Part shown: in pieces, positions 8,977 through 16,995 of the stretch
Position numbering within the stretch: position 1 is the stretch's first letter
Layout: every line of letters begins with the position of its first letter
The notes under the pieces: generated by a model
Databases searched by the model: none
Told to the model about the DNA's origin: nothing
What the model saw: the letters and a program-made list of their open reading frames with translations, nothing else
Program-made: the position numbers and the translations under genes
From: Rhizobium sp. AC27/96
GTDB lineage: Bacteria > Pseudomonadota > Alphaproteobacteria > Rhizobiales > Rhizobiaceae
DNA length: 64,000 bases
Direction of reading: 5' to 3'
NCBI RefSeq assembly: GCF_001692325.1
Contig: NZ_LXKN01000014.1
Coordinates: forward strand, 1 to 64,000

Positions 8977-10008
8977 ATGAACAGCTTGAAATCGATTATC
9001 GCCGCACTTGCAGTGGGCGTTGCCGTCGCCGCATCTGCACCCGCATATGCCGAAAACTCCCAGACGCTCGAAGCCGTGAAGAAGGCCGGCGCGTTGAAGT
9101 GCGGCGCCAATGGCCAGCTTGCCGGATTCAGCACCGTCGACTCGACCGGCAAGTGGGCCGGTATGGATGTGGATTTCTGCCGCGCCGTCGCGGCGGCAAT
9201 CTTCGGCGACGCCAGCAAAGCTGAGCTCGTCCCAATGACCTCCCAGCAGCGCTTCCCGGCAATCCAGTCTGGCGAAATCCAGCTTCTCACGCATACGGTG
9301 ACGGCGACCCTGACCCGCGAAGCGTCGGTCGGCCTGCTGTTCGCAAAGCCGATCTTCTATGACGGCCAGGCCTTCATCGTGAAGAAGTCGCTGGGCGTTG
9401 CGAGCGCCAGGGAACTTGACGGTGCGTCCGTCTGCGTCAAGCCGGGTACCGTCACCGAACAAAACATCGCGGACTTCGCCCGCGCCAATAAAATCAAACT
9501 CGAACCGGTCGTCATCGAGCAACAGCAGCAGGTCGTCGAGGCGTTCCTCAACGATCGTTGCGTTGCCTTCACCGACGATTCGACCGCGCTTGCGTCCGTT
9601 CGCTCGGAGCAGGCCAATCCTGATGATTTCGTCATACTGCCCGAAGTTCTTTCCAAGGAGCCGCTGAGCCCGGCCGTCCGTGCTGACGATTCCCGCTGGT
9701 ACATGATCGTCGCCTGGGTTCGCGAGGGGCTGGTCGCCGCGGAGGAACTGGGCGTTACACAGGCCAACGTCGACGATATGAAGCAGTCGCAGGATCCGGC
9801 GATCCAGCGTCTCCTCGGCAAAAGCGGCGATCTCGGCTCGCTTCTCGGTCTTCCCAACGACTGGATGTACAACGCCATCAAGGCCGTCGGCAACTACGGC
9901 GAAATCTACGAGCGCAATGTCGGCACGTCCTCGCCCCTGAAGCAGGAGCGCGGCATCAACGAACAGTGGAAGAAGGGCGGCCTGCTCTACGCCAATCCGC
10001 TTATCTGA
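8977..10008 (+). CDS. aapJ: Periplasmic amino acid-binding protein, AapJ-like
   Basis: A 343-residue solute-binding protein with a clear Sec signal peptide (cleavage likely after APAYA near residue 25). The mature part is a family 3 amino acid-binding domain with VSARELDG-like architecture as in general L-amino acid receptors (AapJ). AAAGGGAACAGCA precedes ATG 8977. It sits 130 bp behind purU in the same orientation and starts the four-gene transporter. The location suggests its ligand is the amino acid degraded by the upstream enzymes, not the broad AapJ range, but the ligand cannot be read from the sequence. Confidence 0.88.
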   Translation: MNSLKSIIAALAVGVAVAASAPAYAENSQTLEAVKKAGALKCGANGQLAGFSTVDSTGKWAGMDVDFCRAVAAAIFGDASKAELVPMTSQQRFPAIQSGEIQLLTHTVTATLTREASVGLLFAKPIFYDGQAFIVKKSLGVASARELDGASVCVKPGTVTEQNIADFARANKIKLEPVVIEQQQQVVEAFLNDRCVAFTDDSTALASVRSEQANPDDFVILPEVLSKEPLSPAVRADDSRWYMIVAWVREGLVAAEELGVTQANVDDMKQSQDPAIQRLLGKSGDLGSLLGLPNDWMYNAIKAVGNYGEIYERNVGTSSPLKQERGINEQWKKGGLLYANPLI

Positions 10009-10156
10009 TTTGTCGAGGCGAGGGGCCGTGCTGGAGCATTAGCCCCTCGCCATCGACCGAATCGACGGGCGTAAGATCGAAGACATGGATCCGACCGGGT
10101 GCGAGAACACCGGCGGCCATGCGTTTCGCACCCAGTGTCAGGTAAGGGCTGATTTC

Positions 10157-11338
10157 ATGGCTATGCACGAAATGCAAAACCCGCCCGTTGTGGCGATTTC
10201 CGAGACTGGGAGCCTATGGTGGAACCGTCGGTTCCGCGCGTGGATTCCCCAGGCTCTGCTGATCCTGCTGGTTGGTGCAGTGGTCTGGTTTTTCGCCTAC
10301 AACGCATCCCTCAATATCAGCCGGCAAAAACTGAGCTTCGGTCTCGACTTCCTTTCGCGCGAGGCAGGGTTTGGCATTGGCGAAACCTTCATCGACTATA
10401 GCTCCCAGTCGAGTTTTGCCCGCGCCTTTCTCACAGGCCTGGTCAACACGATCGTCGTTTCAGCCTATGCACTTGTGCTCGCCACGGTGATCGGATTCGC
10501 CGTCGGTATTGGGTCGCTCTCAACGAATCAAGCTTTTCGGCGCGTGTGCCTGACCTACGTCGCGCTCTTCCGCAACGTCCCGCTCCTCCTTCAACTTTAT
10601 CTTTGGTACTCAATTGCAACAGGACTCCTGCCAACGCCGGCGGAAGCATGGGGAGCTTTTGGCGTCCAAATCAGCCGCGTCGGCGTATTCCTACCAATGT
10701 TGCACCTCCAGCCGACGGCGCTTTCGACCGTTGCGGGCCTGGTGGCGGCGATAGCGGTCGGCTTTGCGGTCTGGCGCTACGTCTTTGACAGACGGGCGGG
10801 TGTTGTTGCGTTCCTGGCAATTCTTGCTGCCGCCATGCTTGCCGGCACGATCGCACTGGTCGGGGCTGGCGGTGCATTCTTCGAGCTACCAGTTTGGCAA
10901 AAGTTCCGCTTCAACGGCGGTATCAAGTTCTCGCCAGAGTTCTCGGCCCTCCTCGTCGGACTTTCGATCTACTCCGGCAGCTTCATAGCGGAGATCGTGC
11001 GCACGGGTATTCTTGCCGTGAAGAAGGGGCAGAAGGAAGCGGCACAGGCACTAGGCCTCTCACCTGGACAGACGATGCGCTACATCGTCATTCCCCAGGC
11101 TTCTCGCGTGATTATCCCGCCGCTGACGAGCCAATACCTGAACCTAGTCAAGAACAGCTCGCTCGGGGTTGCGATCGGTTATCCGGACCTGGTCTCGATC
11201 GGCAACACCACGCTCAACATCACCGGCCGCGCTATCGAGTGCGTGACCATCATGATGGCCGTATATCTCTCGCTTAGTCTGGCGATCTCGGCCGCGATGA
11301 ATGTCTACAACAAAAAGATGGCTTTGCGGACACGATGA
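10157..11338 (+). CDS. aapQ: Amino acid ABC transporter permease, AapQ-like
   Basis: An inner-membrane permease of about 393 residues with several hydrophobic segments. The conserved HisM/GlnP cytoplasmic loop reads EAAQALGLSPGQTMRYIVIP near the C-terminus. I chose ATG 10157, which has AAGGG upstream; the frame is open from 10085. The large insertion between the first and later helices is typical of AapQ. The stop overlaps the next start in ATGA at 11335-11338, so the two permeases are coupled. Confidence 0.88.
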   Translation: MAMHEMQNPPVVAISETGSLWWNRRFRAWIPQALLILLVGAVVWFFAYNASLNISRQKLSFGLDFLSREAGFGIGETFIDYSSQSSFARAFLTGLVNTIVVSAYALVLATVIGFAVGIGSLSTNQAFRRVCLTYVALFRNVPLLLQLYLWYSIATGLLPTPAEAWGAFGVQISRVGVFLPMLHLQPTALSTVAGLVAAIAVGFAVWRYVFDRRAGVVAFLAILAAAMLAGTIALVGAGGAFFELPVWQKFRFNGGIKFSPEFSALLVGLSIYSGSFIAEIVRTGILAVKKGQKEAAQALGLSPGQTMRYIVIPQASRVIIPPLTSQYLNLVKNSSLGVAIGYPDLVSIGNTTLNITGRAIECVTIMMAVYLSLSLAISAAMNVYNKKMALRTR

Positions 11339-12375
11339 GGTCGATGATGGCTATGAAACGACACACTTCCTGGCGGAACCGTCTGACAACTGCGCTGGTG
11401 ATCGCGGTCCTCGCGGTCGTCCTCTTTCCCTTGTTCCGCTGGGCTATCCTCGATGCGGTCTGGGGTGCGCAGCCGGCCGATGCGTGCAATGGCGTTGGCG
11501 CCTGCTGGCCGGTCATTGCGGAAAAAGCCAGCTTGATTATCTTCGGGCGCTATCCCGCTTCAGAACTCTGGCGTCCGGCCCTGGCATCGGCCCTTTTGCT
11601 GGGAACCACTGTCGCCACCGCTCTGCCGCGCCTTTGGGGAAAAGGTTTGCTGGCCGCCTGGATCTATTCCCCCGTCTTGTTCTTCGTATTGATGGGCGGC
11701 GGGATCGCAGGACTGTCCCCCGTGCCTTGGACGCAATGGGGCGGATTGCCGATCACCATAATGCTCTCCGTCTTCGGGATAGGATTTGCGTTCCCGATCG
11801 GCATTCTGCTCGCCTGTGCAAGGCTGTCGTCGAAACCGGTCATCCGCTGGTTCGCAACAACCTACATCGAGGTCGTCCGCGGCGTGCCGCTGATCACGAT
11901 CCTCTTCATGGCGACGTTCATCCTTCCGCTGCTGCTGCCGGCGAGCTGGAATATCAACGCCATGATCCGCGCCCAGGTCGCCATTATCCTGTTCACGGCG
12001 GCATATCTGGCTGAGGTCGTCCGCGCCGGTTTACAGACGGTTCCGAAAGGGCAGTTTGAAGCTTCCGAAGCGCTCGGCATCTCTCGGCTAGATGCCTACA
12101 CGCGAATCGTGCTTCCGCAGGCGCTGACGACGGTTATTGCTCCGACGATCAATACCTTCATCAGCGTGCTCAAGGATACCTCGCTCGTGGCAATCGTTTC
12201 GATCAGCGAACTTCTGATGACCGCAAGGCAGGCCTTGGCCGACCCAGTATGGCGAACGCACTTCATCGAGGTCTACGTGTTCATAGCGGTGATCTACTTC
12301 GTCTTCTGCTTCGCCATGGGCAAATGGAGCAAGAGGTTAGAACACGCCTACATCTTCTCGAAGGGCAGGGAATAG
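11335..12375 (+). CDS. aapM: Amino acid ABC transporter permease, AapM-like
   Basis: The second membrane subunit, 346 residues. It carries the family loop FEASEALGISRLDAYTRIVLP and a C-terminal helix pair. The segment GVGACWPVIAEKASLIIFGRYP resembles the periplasmic region of AapM/BztC proteins, which is distinctive for this transporter subclass. A second in-frame ATG at 11344 is possible. Together with the AapQ-like protein it would form the heterodimeric channel. Confidence 0.88.
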   Translation: MRSMMAMKRHTSWRNRLTTALVIAVLAVVLFPLFRWAILDAVWGAQPADACNGVGACWPVIAEKASLIIFGRYPASELWRPALASALLLGTTVATALPRLWGKGLLAAWIYSPVLFFVLMGGGIAGLSPVPWTQWGGLPITIMLSVFGIGFAFPIGILLACARLSSKPVIRWFATTYIEVVRGVPLITILFMATFILPLLLPASWNINAMIRAQVAIILFTAAYLAEVVRAGLQTVPKGQFEASEALGISRLDAYTRIVLPQALTTVIAPTINTFISVLKDTSLVAIVSISELLMTARQALADPVWRTHFIEVYVFIAVIYFVFCFAMGKWSKRLEHAYIFSKGRE

Positions 12376-12417
12376 CCACTTCAAACCAGGGTTCAGCATT
12401 CCCACGAGGAAATTGCA

Positions 12418-13155
12418 ATGCAAAATTCAGCGATTGAATTGAAGAATGTCGACAAGTTTTACGGCGACTTTCACGTCCTAAAAAATGTCAGCTTGACGGT
12501 AGGGCTAGGTGAAAAGCTGGTCGTCTGCGGCCCCTCCGGCTCCGGCAAATCGACGATGATCCGGTGCATCAACCATCTGGAATCCCATCAGGCCGGATCC
12601 ATCAACGTCCTCGGAGTGGAACTGAATGACGATGTTCGAAATATCGCAGAAATCCGCAAATCCGTCGGCATGGTGTTCCAGCAGTTTAACCTGTTCCCCC
12701 ATCTCACGGTATTGGAAAACTGCACGCTGGCGCAAAAGCTGGTGAGTGGCAAGAAGCAGGACGAAGCGGAGACTGTCGCGATGGAACTCTTGCGGCGTGT
12801 CCGGATCGCCGATCAGGCAAAGAAATATCCCGGCCAGCTTTCCGGCGGCCAGCAGCAGCGCGTAGCAATCGCTCGCAGCCTGTCAATGCGCCCGAAAATC
12901 ATGTTGTTCGATGAACCTACCTCAGCACTCGATCCGGAAATGGTGAAGGAGGTGCTGGATGTCATGGGTGAACTGGCCATTGATGGCATGACCATGGTCT
13001 GCGTCACACACGAGATGGGCTTCGCCCGATCCGTCGCCGACCGGGTAATTTTTATGGATCACGGCACGATCGTCGAGCAGAACACGCCGCAGCAGTTCTT
13101 TGACAATCCCAAAGAGCCGCGGCTGCGGGATTTCCTTTCGCAGGTGCTTCATTGA
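12418..13155 (+). CDS. aapP: Amino acid ABC transporter ATPase, AapP-like
   Basis: A 245-residue ATPase powering the importer. Walker A is GPSGSGKST (38-46), the Q-loop [12 protein letters not shown], the signature [15 protein letters not shown], Walker [14 protein letters not shown], and the switch His lies in VCVTHEMGF. The domain set and length match GlnQ/AapP. It is the last gene of the run starting at 4344; 43 bp separate it from the AapM-like gene. Confidence 0.92.
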   Translation: MQNSAIELKNVDKFYGDFHVLKNVSLTVGLGEKLVVCGPSGSGKSTMIRCINHLESHQAGSINVLGVELNDDVRNIAEIRKSVGMVFQQFNLFPHLTVLENCTLAQKLVSGKKQDEAETVAMELLRRVRIADQAKKYPGQLSGGQQQRVAIARSLSMRPKIMLFDEPTSALDPEMVKEVLDVMGELAIDGMTMVCVTHEMGFARSVADRVIFMDHGTIVEQNTPQQFFDNPKEPRLRDFLSQVLH

Positions 13156-13258
13156 TTGGGACCGCCGGGGCAAGCGGGTCGACGGTTCATATCCTTCTTC
13201 AAGCGCTGCAACTCGTTAACCGCCCCATTCGATCTGCGAAGAGATCGGCTAAATGATT

Positions 13259-13275
13259 GATAATGTGACATTATC
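13259..13275. promoter_or_regulatory. 17-bp perfect palindrome, operator-like
   Basis: GATAATGT-G-ACATTATC is a perfect 8+1+8 dyad just before the small RNA candidate, about 105 bp after the AapP-like stop. Its place and symmetry suggest a dimeric regulator binding at the RNA promoter. No matching copy was noticed elsewhere in the window. Confidence 0.4.
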
Positions 13276-13279
13276 GCGC

Positions 13280-13430
13280 ATTTTGGCGGTGACGAGACCT
13301 ACCTCCCCTCCCGGTGGTCCGACAAACGATGGCACATCGGCCTTGAAGACCGGGAGCCGCACTTCGAGCCTGATGAAGATTATTGAGGTTCAGACCAGAG
13401 GCGGTGAGACGCCTCTGGTCTTCGCCTTTT
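13280..13430 (+). ncRNA. Candidate structured trans-acting small RNA
   Basis: A non-coding stretch with a plausible RNA fold. CTCCCGGT (13308-13315) pairs perfectly with ACCGGGAG (13349-13356), enclosing a CGATG-GCA-CATCG hairpin (13327-13339). The 5' part holds CCTCCCCTCCC (13302-13312), complementary to Shine-Dalgarno sequences. It ends in a strong intrinsic terminator. The general design, anti-SD motif plus hairpins plus terminator, resembles the rhizobial alpha-r14 (NfeR1-type) RNAs that repress ABC transporter mRNAs. Family identity is from memory and unverified. A short ORF from 13253 overlaps but shows no protein features. Confidence 0.45.
13393..13430 (+). terminator. Rho-independent terminator
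   Basis: An 11-bp perfect stem, GACCAGAGGCG (13393-13403) and CGCCTCTGGTC (13410-13420), has a 6-nt GTGAGA loop and is followed by a pyrimidine-rich TTCGCCTTTTC tract. It could end both the small RNA candidate and read-through from the transporter operon. Confidence 0.8.
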
Positions 13431-13627
13431 CATGTGAGCCGTTCCAGCCGGATCGACCGGCCGGAGCGGCTATAAAAGGTGGGCTGCGCCGCCCCTCTCA
13501 ATCTCACCCCATGAAAGAAGGGCGAGCCCCTCCTTCAAACTTCCTCCCATGGTGAACGGGGACGGTTCCCTCCTCCCTTTCCCCAAACCCCAATCCCTCT
13601 CCCGTGGATGTGATACGGGGCTGCCTC
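13431..13627. other. Intergenic, no feature seen
   Basis: C-rich non-coding sequence between the terminator and the 3' end of the minus-strand nuclease gene. I see no convincing ORF, repeat or further hairpin. Confidence 0.5.
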
Positions 13628-14218
13628 TCACTGGCCCTGGCACCATCCGTGTCTCGCACCATCCCATGACCGGGCGAGGCCTTCCTCGATCAAAACATCG
13701 CCCAGCGAGTTGCTCGCGCGAGACACGGTTCGAAGTTTACGGCCATACTTGTCTTCGTCACGGAGCCCGGCCGCCAGCGAGAATTTTCCAGCGTTGAGCA
13801 ACGACAGCAGACGGGATTTTGCCGCCTCACCTTTTCTCCGTTCCGCCTCACAACGGGGCGGGCTAAGCTCAGGCGTATCGATATCGGCAATGCGGATTTT
13901 CGTCCCGTTGAACCAGAAGGTGTCGCCATCGACGACGCAGTTCGTCCGATGGCTGTCGCCGCAGAGCACGAACGACGCCGATAGCGCATCCTGTGCAGGC
14001 GCTGTGACGAAAGCAGCAGCGTTGTCGAGATGACCATTGCGATCAAGATACAGCCAGCCGGCGACGCCGATCACCGCGGCCCAGACAATCGTGGTCGATA
14101 AGCCTTTGCCGCGACCGGGACGGTGACGACGTGACGTCGACCGCGGCGCATTGATGCCAGGACGATCGTTCGCGAACTTCCGATTTTTCCTGAACGGTAT
14201 GACGTTCTTTTGCGCCAA
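13628..14218 (-). CDS. Membrane-anchored thermonuclease-family protein
   Basis: A 196-residue protein with a basic N-terminus, one membrane segment (about 40-58, LSTTIVWAAVIGVAGWLYL) and a staphylococcal-nuclease-like domain. NCVVDGDTFWFNGTKIRIADIDTPE contains the VVDGDT and IDTPE active-site signatures, and a later GRKLRTV matches the third motif. The apparent start is TTG at 14218. It follows traG on the same strand, a common place for such genes on rhizobial conjugative plasmids; a role in transfer is not established. Confidence 0.75.
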   Translation of the reverse strand: MAQKNVIPFRKNRKFANDRPGINAPRSTSRRHRPGRGKGLSTTIVWAAVIGVAGWLYLDRNGHLDNAAAFVTAPAQDALSASFVLCGDSHRTNCVVDGDTFWFNGTKIRIADIDTPELSPPRCEAERRKGEAAKSRLLSLLNAGKFSLAAGLRDEDKYGRKLRTVSRASNSLGDVLIEEGLARSWDGARHGWCQGQ

Positions 14219-14285
14219 GCTCTTTCCCCTCTCCGCCGGCAGACGCTACAGTCGCTTTGGTTTCATCGGCGTTTACCGCAGGCGT

Positions 14286-16226
14286 CTAATTCGAAGCTTC
14301 CTTCTCCTTCCCGCCAACGGAATGAAACCGGTTTGTGCCGACGCAGGCTTTCATATCATCGCGCCGAAACCAGATGGCGCGGCCGCATCGGAGCGGCGCG
14401 TTGCCGGCCGTGAACACGATCTGCTCGTCCGCGCGCATGCGCAGGACTTCGTGCGGCTGGATCAGCGGTCGAGCCGCGAGCTGCTTCGAGCGTGTTCGCG
14501 ACGATCCCCTTGCCTGGGAACTACGGCTGACCTGGTCGATCTCGACCGTGGTCATGCCGCAGCGTTTCGATATGTAATCGGCGGTCTCGGGATCGTTGAT
14601 CGCGGCAAACGAAATCCAGCTGGCACTCTCGAACCACTTGCTTGCCGCGTCGCGGCCGCCATAGGTTTCGCGCATCTGGCCGATCGACTGATAGATCATC
14701 GTCAGTGTGATTCCATATTTGCGCCCGGCGTCGCGCGCAGTCTCGAGGATCCGCATGTAACCGAGGCGGGCGACCTCATCGAGAAGAAACAGCGCGCGCC
14801 CTTCAAGCTTTTCGTCGCGATTGTAGATTGCGTTGAGAAGCGAGCCGATGACGACGCGCGCAAGACCGCAATGGGTCTCCAACGTCTTGAGGTCGATGTT
14901 GATGAAGACGTCGGTATTTCCTGCGGCGATGTCGCTGGTCGAGAATTTCCGTCCGGACACCAGCGCGGCATAATTCGGATAGGAAAGCCAATGCGTTTCC
15001 TTGACCGCATTGGCATAGACGCCGCTAAATGTTTCCGGCGTCATGTTGACGAAGGCAGCGACATTTTCCTTGACGAAATCCGAGCCCGAATTGTCGTAGA
15101 TGTCCTGCAGGCGCTTGCGCAAGGTCGGTTCCGGCTCCGACAGGTTCATGCGCACCTGCCGAAGCGTCTGGTCCTTCTCGTGCGTGTGACCGGACAGGCA
15201 GACATCGGCGATGAGCGCCGTGAGCAACTGCAGGGCTGACGCGCGAAAGAAGTCGTCACGAACACCGCGCGCGCCGCCGCTGTCGCTCATGATCCACGAT
15301 GCGACAGAGGCGATATCCTCCTCCTTGGTTCCACCGTAACCACCGACCCAGTCGAGCACGTTGAAGCCGACGTCCTGCTTCCGTGGATCGAGGACGAATA
15401 CGTCCCTTCCCGCTCCGCCGCGATGCGCGGAGACCATCGGTGCGACCTCGTTCGACGGATCGAGCACGATCAGCGTGCCGCCCCATTTGAGGGCCGTCGG
15501 GATGGTCACCGACGTCGTCTTGAAACCACCGGACCCCGCAAAGACGATCCCGTGCGACGAGCCGAATGAGCCATCGAAGCACAGCAACGGCGACTTGCCG
15601 CCGGCGCCCCAGGTCTCCGCGCTATCGGCTCGAAACGCTTGAGCCGCGACGCTGTCCTTGTCGACCCGATAGCGCTCGCCGATGACGATGCCGCCGGAAT
15701 CGGGAAACAGCTTCGCCGCCTCTGTCGGCTTCATCCAGTCGGCTTCGCCGTGGAGCGCTCGCTTGCCCTGAATGCGTTTCGGTTCGGCCCTTGCGAACGC
15801 CGCATTGCCGATGAACGCAACGCGGAGCGCGAAGCAGATACATATGGACACTGCGCCCACTCCGATCGATGTTGCTGGATCGAGATAGGCCAAGACCGTC
15901 TTGCCGGTTGGCAGCGTCTTCGTGAAAGCGGCAAGGCGTATGGTTTCGCGGGAAGCTGCGATCAGGATCGTCCCGCTGCATCCCGCAACGACGCCCCAGC
16001 CTGCCTGCTTGATGCTGATCGCGCCGGCACTCGCGAACAAGAGCACGATACCGATCGCCGCGCTCGCGACATAGGGCAGCGCGATGCCCGCCCGCCCCCA
16101 TGCCAGCCGTGCGGCGTCGGTCTTGCCGAAGCCGGAGAGCCACTGTTCGATCCCGGTCACTCCGATGACGACCAGGATCATCAACGCCGCTGGCCCGACG
16201 ACGAGCGCAATTTTATTCACCGTCAT
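14286..16226 (-). CDS. traG: Conjugal transfer coupling protein TraG
   Basis: A 646-residue type IV coupling ATPase of the VirD4/TraG family that links the relaxosome to the Trb mating pore. N-terminal transmembrane helices lie in the first 110 residues. The nucleotide-binding region has [16 protein letters not shown] in the Walker A position and [12 protein letters not shown] as Walker B. ATG 16226 gives the usual TraG start (MTVNKIAL); the frame is open 25 codons further upstream. It overlaps the 3' end of traD by 14 bases, completing the traC-traD-traG operon. Confidence 0.93.
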   Translation of the reverse strand: MTVNKIALVVGPAALMILVVIGVTGIEQWLSGFGKTDAARLAWGRAGIALPYVASAAIGIVLLFASAGAISIKQAGWGVVAGCSGTILIAASRETIRLAAFTKTLPTGKTVLAYLDPATSIGVGAVSICICFALRVAFIGNAAFARAEPKRIQGKRALHGEADWMKPTEAAKLFPDSGGIVIGERYRVDKDSVAAQAFRADSAETWGAGGKSPLLCFDGSFGSSHGIVFAGSGGFKTTSVTIPTALKWGGTLIVLDPSNEVAPMVSAHRGGAGRDVFVLDPRKQDVGFNVLDWVGGYGGTKEEDIASVASWIMSDSGGARGVRDDFFRASALQLLTALIADVCLSGHTHEKDQTLRQVRMNLSEPEPTLRKRLQDIYDNSGSDFVKENVAAFVNMTPETFSGVYANAVKETHWLSYPNYAALVSGRKFSTSDIAAGNTDVFINIDLKTLETHCGLARVVIGSLLNAIYNRDEKLEGRALFLLDEVARLGYMRILETARDAGRKYGITLTMIYQSIGQMRETYGGRDAASKWFESASWISFAAINDPETADYISKRCGMTTVEIDQVSRSSQARGSSRTRSKQLAARPLIQPHEVLRMRADEQIVFTAGNAPLRCGRAIWFRRDDMKACVGTNRFHSVGGKEKEASN

Positions 16227-16428
16227 TGCCGAAGGCCTCCGCGCCGATTGCGGTGAGCCTGGACCGCTCACCTTCGTCGCCTTTAAGGCGGCGGGCGACA
16301 TCGATCAGCGCGCCCAGCAACAGCGCGCGCTTCTCGTAGCGCAGCCCGGCCTTGACGATCAGGCCGCCGAGCTCGATCTTTTCCCGCGTTTCCTTCTTGC
16401 GGGCGTCGGATGTCATCGTCCTCGCCAT
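16213..16428 (-). CDS. traD: Conjugal transfer protein TraD
   Basis: A small 71-residue protein of the rhizobial TraD family, matching the usual length from ATG 16428; ATG 16416 is an alternative. The central segment [24 protein letters not shown] is characteristic. It lies between traC and traG, overlapping traG, and is thought to act with the relaxosome. It is unrelated to the large F-plasmid TraD ATPase. Confidence 0.85.
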   Translation of the reverse strand: MARTMTSDARKKETREKIELGGLIVKAGLRYEKRALLLGALIDVARRLKGDEGERSRLTAIGAEAFGNDGE

Positions 16429-16432
16429 ACGC

Positions 16433-16741
16433 TCAAGCCTCGCCAGCGCTGCCCGCGCCCGCGCCAGAGGAGTCTGCCGGCGTCGACGTTGCGCCGCTGC
16501 TATCGCCGGCACCCTTTTTCCCTCCGTTCGTAGCGCCCTTCCCTCCCCCTTGGCCTCCGCGAAACCGCTTCACCACTTCCTCGAAAGCGGCCTGCAGCTC
16601 TGCCTCGTCGACCTCGATCTCGCCAAGGCCTGCCTTGAGCGCGATGCGGCCGATCCGCTCGGCTTCCCTTGTTTCGGCGAGCTTGAGCTGTTCCTGCAGC
16701 TTGGCGATTTCGTCGCGGATTTTCGAGGATGGCTTTTTCAT
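16433..16741 (-). CDS. traC: Conjugal transfer protein TraC
   Basis: A 102-residue charged protein. The helical N-terminal half ([20 protein letters not shown], likely coiled coil) is conserved in rhizobial TraC, and a low-complexity Gly/Ser/Ala tail follows from about residue 62. First gene of traCDG, starting about 150 bp from oriT. TraC proteins of this family assist the TraA relaxase at oriT. Confidence 0.85.
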   Translation of the reverse strand: MKKPSSKIRDEIAKLQEQLKLAETREAERIGRIALKAGLGEIEVDEAELQAAFEEVVKRFRGGQGGGKGATNGGKKGAGDSSGATSTPADSSGAGAGSAGEA

Positions 16742-16813
16742 TCCGTCTGTCTCCCTGGGTGAGAAAGCTTGTCTTTCGAACCCAGTTTTTCGGAACAGAG
16801 TGCGGAACGCACT

Positions 16814-16830
16814 ACTGTGAATCCTACAAT
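16814..16830. promoter_or_regulatory. Probable tra box (TraR-binding site)
   Basis: ACTGTGAATCCTACAAT is an imperfect dyad lying 72 bp before traC and 165 bp before traA. Its exact reverse complement occurs at 36634-36650 upstream of traI and repA, with a related perfect palindrome at 36537-36552. A shared dyad at exactly the promoters controlled by TraR in related plasmids makes TraR the likely binder. Confidence 0.65.
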
Positions 16831-16883
16831 CGCCAAGGGCGATGCTTTGGTGAATGATCCCGGCCGTTCCGAAGGAGCGGCTT

Positions 16884-16922
16884 CCAAGGGCGCAATTATA
16901 CGTCGCTGACGCGACGCCCTTG
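16884..16922. other. oriT: Origin of transfer (oriT) with nic region
   Basis: CAAGGGCG (16885-16892) and CGCCCTTG (16915-16922) form an inverted repeat around ATTATACGTCGCTG, the conserved core of Ti/pRet-type oriT where TraA nicks. It sits between the divergent traCDG and traAFBH operons, exactly as in Agrobacterium and Rhizobium plasmids. Confidence 0.85.
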
Positions 16923-16995
16923 CTTGAGGCCTGGTCAGGCCTCCCGCTCCCGACGAACCCATTGATTTCGTTTGCAACCGGGAAAGAACTCCGCC

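Noticed and set aside
13253..13555. A 100-residue ORF over the small RNA candidate
   Set aside because: No RBS or protein-like features, and the region contains paired RNA stems and an intrinsic terminator inside the ORF.
14151..15239. Plus-strand ORF of 362 residues opposite traG
   Set aside because: TraG has ATPase motifs and operon context; the opposite frame shows none.
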